A stretch of DNA of 32,124 nt from Myxococcales bacterium (GTDB taxonomy: Bacteria > Myxococcota > Myxococcia > Myxococcales > Myxococcaceae). The translations under genes and the position numbers were made by a program. The notes below the pieces were generated by a model. It was not told the DNA's origin. It saw only the letters and a list, made by a program, of their open reading frames with translations, and ran no database searches. Numbering within the stretch: the stretch's first letter is position 1; every line of letters starts with the position of its first letter. The DNA is taken from the NCBI GenBank assembly GCA_003153055.1, contig PMBV01000395.1, positions 168-32,291 of the forward strand, read 5' to 3'. Positions 26,383 to 32,124 of this stretch are shown piece by piece.

Positions 26383-26493
26383 GTTGGCTCGATCTACCAC
26401 TCGGGCACCCCTCGGCCTCGCCTGAATTGGGGTCGACACCGCGCGCGGAGCAGAACCGCGTCCGCGACGCCGCCCTGTTACAAGGGTGGGGCG

Positions 26494-27879
26494 ATGACCC
26501 TCCCTTCGGCCTTCCTCGAGACCCTCGCGGGCTTTCCTGCTGACTTCGCCTCCACCGACCCGAGCGAGCTGTCGACCTACGGCATCGACTGGACGCGGGT
26601 GTACGAGCCCCGGCCGTCGATGCTGGTGCGGCCTCGCAACACCGAGGAGGTCTCGCGGTTCCTCGCCCTGTGCCACTCGAATTGGGTCGCGGTGGTACCG
26701 TCTGGCGGGCGCACCGGCCTGGCAGGTGGAGCGGTGGCCAAGGCCGGCGAAGTGGTGCTCTCGATGGAGCGCATGCGCTCGATGGGGCCAGTCGACACCC
26801 TGGGCATGACGGTGCGGGTGCAGGCGGGGGCCATCACCGAGGCGGTGCACGCGCACGTCGCCCCCCAGGGGCTGTTCTGGCCCATCGACCTGGGCGCCAA
26901 GGGCTCCTCGACGGTGGGAGGAAACATCGCCACCAACGCCGGAGGAGTGCGGGTCATCCGCTACGGGTTGACCCGGCAGTGGGTGCTGGGGCTCGAGGTC
27001 GTCACCGCCCAGGGCGAGGTGCTCGAGCTCAACGGAGCGCTCGAAAAGAACAACACCGGGGTCGATCTGCGGCAGCTCTTCATCGGCACCGAAGGAATCC
27101 TCGGCGTCGTCACCCAGGCGACGTTGAAGCTGACCCGCCTCTCCCAACGGGTCGACGTCTTCCTCTTTGCGCTCGATTCGCTCCAGGCCGTGCTCCGGCT
27201 CTTCGAGGCCGCCCGCGGTGCGCCCTTCACCATCATGGCCTACGAGTTCTTCACCGACCGCTGCATGGCTCGACTGGAGCGGCACCGCGGCCTGAGGCCA
27301 CCCTTCGACGCCTCGGCGTCACACTACGTGCTGCTCGAAGTGGAGCAGGCTCAGCCGGGGGCCCTCGACAGCTGGCTCGCCGGGCTGTTCGAGCAGGGGT
27401 TGGTGCTCGACGGCACCTTGGCTGCCGACTCGGGCCAGGCCAAGGCGCTGTGGACGTTGCGTGAGGGCATCAGCGAGGCGCTCTCCGCCACGGGCACGCC
27501 CCACAAGAACGACATCGCCTTGCCCTTGGCCGAGCTCTCGTCGTTCTCGGCCGAGCTGGAGGCGCTGCTGGAGGACCGCTACCCAGGCTGGGAGCTGTGC
27601 CTGTTCGGCCACATCGGCGACGGGAACCTGCACGTCAACATCATGAAGCCCGAAGCGCTGACGATGGATGTCTTTCTCGAGCGAACCCACGAGGTCGACG
27701 CGGCGTTGTTCGACACGGTGAAGCGCCATCGAGGGTCGGTGAGCGCGGAGCACGGCATCGGGTTGCTCAAGCGGCCTTGGCTCGGCCACACCCGCAGCGC
27801 CACGGAGATCGAGCTGATGAGGGGGCTCAAGGCGTTGCTGGACCCCTCGAGCATCCTGAACCCGGGGAAGGTGCTGTAG
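26494..27879 (+). CDS. FAD-binding D-2-hydroxyacid dehydrogenase (GlcD / D-lactate / D-2-hydroxyglutarate dehydrogenase family)
   Basis: This 461-residue flavoprotein of the FAD-linked oxidase class carries PSGGRTGLAGG (69-79) and GSSTVGGNIATNAGG (137-151) in the FAD-binding domain. The C-terminal substrate-domain motifs are GHIGDGNLHVNI (from 372) and SAEHGIG (HGIG from 420). The family oxidises D-lactate, glycolate or D-2-hydroxyglutarate and passes electrons to quinones or an electron-transfer flavoprotein; the exact substrate is not fixed by these motifs. It is a single-subunit form, as no GlcE or iron-sulfur GlcF gene is adjacent. The ATG has AAGGGTGGGG just upstream. It shares a divergent control region with the CarH-like repressor. 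Confidence 0.9.
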   Translation: MTLPSAFLETLAGFPADFASTDPSELSTYGIDWTRVYEPRPSMLVRPRNTEEVSRFLALCHSNWVAVVPSGGRTGLAGGAVAKAGEVVLSMERMRSMGPVDTLGMTVRVQAGAITEAVHAHVAPQGLFWPIDLGAKGSSTVGGNIATNAGGVRVIRYGLTRQWVLGLEVVTAQGEVLELNGALEKNNTGVDLRQLFIGTEGILGVVTQATLKLTRLSQRVDVFLFALDSLQAVLRLFEAARGAPFTIMAYEFFTDRCMARLERHRGLRPPFDASASHYVLLEVEQAQPGALDSWLAGLFEQGLVLDGTLAADSGQAKALWTLREGISEALSATGTPHKNDIALPLAELSSFSAELEALLEDRYPGWELCLFGHIGDGNLHVNIMKPEALTMDVFLERTHEVDAALFDTVKRHRGSVSAEHGIGLLKRPWLGHTRSATEIELMRGLKALLDPSSILNPGKVL

Positions 27880-27883
27880 GCCC

Positions 27884-28330
27884 TCAACGCGCCTGGACGC
27901 GCTCGACGAGGCGCATCAGCAGGGTCGGGTCGGCGTAGGTCGCCGCGCAGAACTGGAGCTTCACCTGGAGCGCGCTCGGCGCCTCTCCACTCGACACTTG
28001 CCGAAACCCGAACGATGCGTAGAACGGCTCCAGCTTCGCGAAGGGCAAGCAGTAGACCGGCCCCAGGCCCGCGGCGGCCACGAGCCTCGACACGACGGCC
28101 CGCGCGAGGCCCTGTCCGCGATGGGCCGGGTCGACCCAGATGCCGCCCAGCTCGACGGCCGGCGAATACGACACCAGGCGTCCAAGGCCGGCGAGGTGAC
28201 CGAACGCGAACGCCACCAGCTGGCGGTCTCCTTCGGCTGACGGCTGGAACCTCACTTCGGCATAGCGAACATTGACGAGGTGAAGCTCGTCGGGCGTGCA
28301 CCAACGGGTGGTGATGACCTCGGCAGACAT
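27884..28330 (-). CDS. GNAT-family N-acetyltransferase
   Basis: This 148-residue GCN5-related acetyltransferase has the acetyl-CoA pyrophosphate-binding motif RGQGLA (71-76), after the strand LGGIWVDPAH, and the C-terminal FYASFGFRQV segment typical of the fold. The substrate is unknown; it could be an amino acid, a small amine or a protein N-terminus. The ATG at 28330 begins cleanly. It converges with the FAD dehydrogenase, with stops 4 bases apart. Confidence 0.85.
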   Translation of the reverse strand: MSAEVITTRWCTPDELHLVNVRYAEVRFQPSAEGDRQLVAFAFGHLAGLGRLVSYSPAVELGGIWVDPAHRGQGLARAVVSRLVAAAGLGPVYCLPFAKLEPFYASFGFRQVSSGEAPSALQVKLQFCAATYADPTLLMRLVERVQAR

Positions 28331-28543
28331 CGCGCTCCGGGCTCGACCGGAGGCGCTGCGCCCCTGGGAGCACGATATGCTGCCACATCCGTGCTCCTCC
28401 TTCAGCCGCCCAGACGTTTCGCCGACGACGAGCGTTCAGCGGTCGGATTCTCGTCTGCAACGACTTGATCTTCCAGCACAAACACCAAAGAGGTCGAGAA
28501 GGGGAAATCGAGTCGCGCGACGGGAGTCTCTCCGGTAGATCCG

Positions 28544-29590
28544 ATGCAAACGACGATGCCCGAGTGCGATCTGCAGAAGCGCCTGGAGCAGCTGGGGAGA
28601 CGCCTGGTGGAAGACGCCGAGGCGTGGGAGCGCTCGACCCGGGCCCAGCGCCGGGAGACGGTGAATCACCTGGCGGCCCACATCACCCAGCAAATCACCA
28701 CCGCCATCGAGCGAAAGCAGCTCTCTAAATTCGACCGCCGGGCCCTCAGACGTGCCAAGCGCGACCAGCTGAGGGCCGAGCGGCATGACCGCGAGCGCGC
28801 CGAGGCATCGACGGGCGTTGGCATCATCATGCTGCTCGCAGCCGCCGGCCTGTTGGCCTTCGCCGTCTTCCGGCCTGAGCTCTGGTGGCTCGTCTTCGTC
28901 GCCATGGGCATCGGCATCGGAGGCGCCAAGCAGTACAGCCTGGCCAACGAACGAGACCGGACCGCGCTCCCCGCGCCGACGCCAGTGCTCGAACCATCGG
29001 CGCCTGCCACGAGCGCGACCACCCACGAGGTCGACGCCCTGTGCGATCAACTCCTCGCTGACCTGAAGAAGGCGCCCGAGGCCGTGCGCCACTTCGTGCA
29101 GGCCCCGGAGCAGACCATCGCCTCGTTGAGGGCCACCGCCCGCGCCCTCGACACCCGCAGGCTGCAACTCTTCGCCGAGCAGCCCCGCGAGCGGCTCACC
29201 GCCCTGGAGTCCCAGCGGGAGGCGCTCGAGGGAAGGCTCAAGGCCGCCACCGACTCGGTGACGAGGGCCAAGCTCGGTGACGCGCTCCGCTCTCTCGACG
29301 GACAGAAGTCCGCGCTCGAAGAGCTCGCCACCCACGCCGACCGCGTCGACGGCGAGTACACGTCGTTGCTCATCTCGCTCCAGGAGCTCCGCATTCGGGT
29401 GTCGGTGGCCCGCTCCGCTGGCTCCTCCGTTCAGCTCGACGGCGTCAAGGCGAGCGTCGAACGTCTCAACTCCGAGCTCTCGGCCATCTCGGGCGCGCTC
29501 GACTCCGTCGCCTCCGAGCGACTGCAGCCCATCGCGCCCATCGCGGGGGACGAGTCAGCCGGAGCCGTCAGCGACCGCGAGCGGGCCTAG
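28544..29590 (+). CDS. Membrane-anchored coiled-coil protein of unknown function
   Basis: This 348-residue protein has a charged helical N-terminal part (residues 1-90, very Arg/Glu-rich). Two closely spaced hydrophobic segments follow (about 91-109 and 112-128) and form a hairpin in the membrane. The long helical C-terminal region (about 155-325) is rich in Ala, Leu, Glu, Gln and Arg, consistent with coiled coil. Both ends would face the same side, most likely the cytoplasm. No catalytic motif is seen. The first ATG was used; a second in-frame ATG four codons later is equally possible. I do not recognise a named family beyond resembling toxic-anion-resistance or 5-bromo-4-chloroindolyl hydrolysis-type coiled-coil proteins, a loose impression only. 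Confidence 0.72.
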   Translation: MQTTMPECDLQKRLEQLGRRLVEDAEAWERSTRAQRRETVNHLAAHITQQITTAIERKQLSKFDRRALRRAKRDQLRAERHDRERAEASTGVGIIMLLAAAGLLAFAVFRPELWWLVFVAMGIGIGGAKQYSLANERDRTALPAPTPVLEPSAPATSATTHEVDALCDQLLADLKKAPEAVRHFVQAPEQTIASLRATARALDTRRLQLFAEQPRERLTALESQREALEGRLKAATDSVTRAKLGDALRSLDGQKSALEELATHADRVDGEYTSLLISLQELRIRVSVARSAGSSVQLDGVKASVERLNSELSAISGALDSVASERLQPIAPIAGDESAGAVSDRERA

Positions 29591-29912
29591 GTAACTGGCG
29601 GCACCATTCGAAGCCCACGCGCCAGATGAAACCATTGGTGACGTTGCTGGCGACCCTGACCCATCGGACCGTCGGCCCATCGGCCCATCGGCGACATTCA
29701 CTTGCCGTGCAGTGGGGCTGATCTGATCGCCCACAGGCCAAGCCCCAGGCCCCCGCCGTCCTTCCCGGGCCGGTCTGCTCATGTCCGAAGCAACATCCTC
29801 GCGGCGGCCGGCCTCAGGGTGCTCCACTCATCGCGACCGCCCAGAGGAGCTCATCGCCCACTCGAGGCTTTGAATCAGCGCCCGCCTCCGGCACCATGCC
29901 CGGCATGGAGAT
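29591..29912. other. Gene-free stretch
   Basis: No convincing coding frame or RNA gene was found here. A short GGCCCATC repeat occurs around 29660-29692. Frames that are open on either strand look like composition-driven noise (Pro/Arg/Ser-rich). It precedes the cytochrome remnant and may hold the degraded 5' part of that gene, although no CxxCH could be found in any frame. Confidence 0.6.
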
Positions 29913-30119
29913 CCATTCTTCGATGCTGAGAAGGCCATCGGCGACGGCACAGGTGCCCGCGGCCCGGCCTTGGTGTCGAGGGTTCCCAAGATGTCCGAGG
30001 AGAAGATCGCCAAGGTCATCCGCGGCGCCAAGGGCTTCATGCCGAAGTACGGCTCGAAGATGACCGACGAGGAAATCGCCCAGGTCGCCCAGTGGCTCAA
30101 GGCCACCTTCCGAGAGTAG
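29913..30119 (+). pseudogene. Cytochrome c remnant lacking the haem-binding motif
   Basis: The frame ending at TAG 30117-30119 reads PFFDAEKAIGDGTGARGPAL, then a segment containing KMSEEKIAKVIRGAKGFMPKYG and SKMTDEEIAQVAQWLKATFRE. This is the C-terminal two-thirds of a class I cytochrome c, including the GPAL loop, the axial methionine in FMPKYG and the final helix. Where relatives have CxxCH between the DAEK-like and GDGTG-like segments, the motif is missing. An in-frame stop (TGA at 29871) lies just upstream and no signal peptide is present. An ATG at 29991 could still give a 42-residue peptide, but a degraded gene is more likely. Confidence 0.65.
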
Positions 30120-30125
30120 CCCGCT

Positions 30126-31124
30126 TCAGCCCATGACGATGCGGTTCTTCTTCTGCTTGCTGGAGGCCACCGGAGCGTCGGGGAGCTCGGCGCGGTTGCC
30201 GCCCTGCCCGAAGGCCCTCTTGAGCAACTCACCGGCCTCGCGCACCAGCGCGGCGAAGCTCACCTGGGCCTTGCCGTCGCCATGAGCCGGGTCGAAGCAG
30301 GCCCCACCCACTGACGCCGTCCCCGTGGGGAAGGCGCTCAGCCGGTTGAGCCGCTCCACCACCCGCTCGGCCACCACGCCAGCGCCGATCCGCGGCGTGT
30401 GGGGCAAGAAGACAAGGTACTTGTCGTCACCAAACGGCATGGCGATGTCGATGTCTCGAATGAGGACGCTGATGGCCTGGAGCGCCTCGCCACGAATGCT
30501 GGCCCGCTGGAGCTCGGGAGCGGTCTGCTGCGCGAGGTGCGTCTCGAGGCGATCCAGTGCCACCAGGAGCAACGCCACCGGGTAGCGGTACCGCTTGCTG
30601 CGCTTGAGCTCGAGCAGAATGAACTTCTTGAAGAAGGCCTCGTCGGTCGCCTTCACCCCGGCGCGGAGCTGATTGGCCACGGCGGTCTCGAGCCGCTGCT
30701 GCTCGGCGAGGAGCTGGGCCTTCACCGTCGACAGCTCGGCCTCCGCTCGGCTGGCCCGCGCCGAGGCTTGGTGGAGCTGCCAGACCGCCCTCACCACCGA
30801 CAGCACCACGTGCTTCTTCAGCGGGCCAACCAGGAAGGCATCGGCCCCGGCCTCGGCGGAGCGCCGTGGGGCCTCGAGAGCGTCTTCGGCCGGGTAGACC
30901 AGCACCACGCCCGTGGCGGGCGACTGGCGCTTGAGCCGTACGCACAGCACCTCGCCCTCGAAGGAGCTCGACACCGACGCCACCACCACGCCGGGCGACT
31001 GCTCATGAAATTGCTGCACCGCCTCGTCGAGGAACCGGGCGACGGTGACCTCGGCGGTGCCGTCGAGAAACTTCTTCAGAGCGCTGGAGAGCGGAACGGA
31101 CGGCTCGGCGACGAGCACCTGCAC
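30126..31124 (-). CDS. Pseudo-receiver plus degenerate GGDEF-domain protein
   Basis: This 332-residue protein has an N-terminal CheY-like fold (about 1-115). The phospho-acceptor aspartate position holds serine (S50 in GVVVASVSSS), so ordinary phosphorylation is not expected. A helical linker, probably coiled coil, spans about 118-155. The C-terminal domain resembles GGDEF (from about 163), in which the signature reads FGDDK (231-235), so cyclic-di-GMP synthesis is unlikely. It may be a signalling scaffold or a nucleotide sensor. The GTG start lies one base after the frr stop, with GAGG upstream, so it is almost certainly translated from the pyrH-frr transcript. Confidence 0.8.
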   Translation of the reverse strand: MQVLVAEPSVPLSSALKKFLDGTAEVTVARFLDEAVQQFHEQSPGVVVASVSSSFEGEVLCVRLKRQSPATGVVLVYPAEDALEAPRRSAEAGADAFLVGPLKKHVVLSVVRAVWQLHQASARASRAEAELSTVKAQLLAEQQRLETAVANQLRAGVKATDEAFFKKFILLELKRSKRYRYPVALLLVALDRLETHLAQQTAPELQRASIRGEALQAISVLIRDIDIAMPFGDDKYLVFLPHTPRIGAGVVAERVVERLNRLSAFPTGTASVGGACFDPAHGDGKAQVSFAALVREAGELLKRAFGQGGNRAELPDAPVASSKQKKNRIVMG

Positions 31125-31125
31125 G

Positions 31126-31689
31126 TCAAACCTCGAGGACTTCCTTCTCCTTCTTCGCCACCACCTCGTCGATCTGGGTGATGCCTCCGTCGGTCTCCTT
31201 CTGGACCTTCTCCTGGGCGCGCTTGTTGTCGTCCTCGGTGATGGTCTTGTCTTTGAGGAGTTGCTTGAGCCGCTCGTTGGCCTCTCGGCGCTCGTTGCGA
31301 ATGGCGACCTTGTGCTCTTCGCCGTTGGCCTTGACCTGCTTGGCGATCTCCTTGCGCCGCTGCTCGGTGAGCGGAGGAATCGGCAGGCGGATGATCTCCC
31401 CGTCGTTCTGTGGGTTGAGCCCGAGGTTGGCCTCGTGGAGCGCCTTCTCGATGTCCTTCAAGATGCTCTTGTCCCACGGCTTGACGGTGATGAGCCTGGG
31501 CTCGGGCACCGCGACGGCGGCGCACTGGGCCAGCGGCGTCATGGTGCCGTAGTAGTCGACCCGCACGCCGTCCAGCATCGCGGCGTTGGCCCGCCCGGTG
31601 CGAATCTTCGTCATGCCCTGCTTGAGCGCATCGATGGTGCGCTTGATCTGCTCCGAGAGTTGTTTCACGACGTCATCGTGCGCGCCCAT
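31126..31689 (-). CDS. frr: Ribosome recycling factor
   Basis: This 187-residue protein of standard length splits post-termination ribosomes together with EF-G. It matches the family along its whole length: RTGRANAAMLDGVRVDYYG (residues 31-49) and TVKPWDKSILKDIEKA, then the C-terminal three-helix bundle with RRKEIAKQVK and IRNERREANERLK. ATG at 31689 has AAAGGA upstream. It follows pyrH by 54 bases on the same strand, the common bacterial order, and is followed one base later by the degenerate GGDEF protein gene. Confidence 0.97.
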   Translation of the reverse strand: MGAHDDVVKQLSEQIKRTIDALKQGMTKIRTGRANAAMLDGVRVDYYGTMTPLAQCAAVAVPEPRLITVKPWDKSILKDIEKALHEANLGLNPQNDGEIIRLPIPPLTEQRRKEIAKQVKANGEEHKVAIRNERREANERLKQLLKDKTITEDDNKRAQEKVQKETDGGITQIDEVVAKKEKEVLEV

Positions 31690-31743
31690 GTCGTTTCCTT
31701 TCCTACGAGCCTCTTCGAGCTGAGGTGTGTCCTTGGGGCCCTT

Positions 31744-32124
<381 letters not shown>

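Noticed and set aside
26383..27285. Upstream extension of the CarH-like frame to 600 codons
   Set aside because: It is antisense to the FAD dehydrogenase; the MerR domain begins at the ATG at 26382.
29555..29929. Open frames of 75-90 codons on both strands after the coiled-coil gene
   Set aside because: Pro/Arg/Ser-rich composition, no start signals and no similarity recognised.

Overview
The window is GC-rich bacterial chromosome, by eye around two-thirds G+C, with strong G/C preference at third codon positions. It probably comes from a myxobacterium or a close relative (Myxococcota). The support is indirect: a CarH/CarA-type B12 photoreceptor repressor, lipoproteins with glycine-rich or cysteine-rich linkers, many uncharacterised TPR and coiled-coil proteins, and a pyrH-frr pair of the usual bacterial kind. 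No rRNA, tRNA, CRISPR array or intact transposase was seen.

Layout. 1-5690 (all minus strand): a CPA2 cation/proton antiporter behind an ammonium channel gene without a visible glnK, then branched-chain aminotransferase ilvE, then a single-chain iron-sulfur L-serine dehydratase. 5827-13389 (all plus strand): a TPR protein, a PlsC-type acyltransferase, and a tightly packed discrete type II fatty-acid-synthase-like set. In order this set is a FabI/FabL-like reductase, a FabH-like synthase, FabA, FabZ, a FabF-like synthase, an acyl carrier protein and its phosphopantetheinyl transferase. Most of its junctions are ATGA/TGATG/GTGA overlaps. No ketoreductase or malonyl transferase is present, so it probably borrows these from primary metabolism. 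The PlsC enzyme could load the product onto lipid.

12514-15531 is the most unusual stretch. The carrier protein-transferase pair occurs twice as an 889-bp direct repeat (offset 2129 bp, no net length change). The copies are separated by about 1.24 kb of lower-GC DNA holding a small cysteine-rich lipoprotein gene, a 5'-truncated secreted-protein fragment and a frameshifted zinc-type alcohol dehydrogenase/quinone reductase remnant. The two carrier proteins are identical in sequence while the two transferases differ at 14 of the first 202 residues. The second copy lacks the upstream ribosome binding site.

15750-18431 is a lower-GC GH31 glycosidase with a lipoprotein-like export signal but no convincing start codon. 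18489-24650 (minus strand): a von Willebrand A lipoprotein, a DUF3553 protein, an ABC-F ATPase, and a nucleoside kinase fused to a cyclic-nucleotide-binding domain. 24838 onward: a cupin lipoprotein, the CarH-like regulator divergent from a FAD-linked D-hydroxyacid dehydrogenase, a GNAT acetyltransferase and a membrane coiled-coil protein. A cytochrome c remnant lacking its haem motif follows. The right edge (minus strand) is the operon pyrH (cut by the window) - frr - a degenerate receiver/GGDEF protein.

The best leads are the CarH-like protein, which keeps all five adenosylcobalamin-photochemistry residues at a constant offset from Thermus CarH but sits next to a FAD dehydrogenase, and the duplicated carrier protein-transferase pair attached to a specialised lipid operon.
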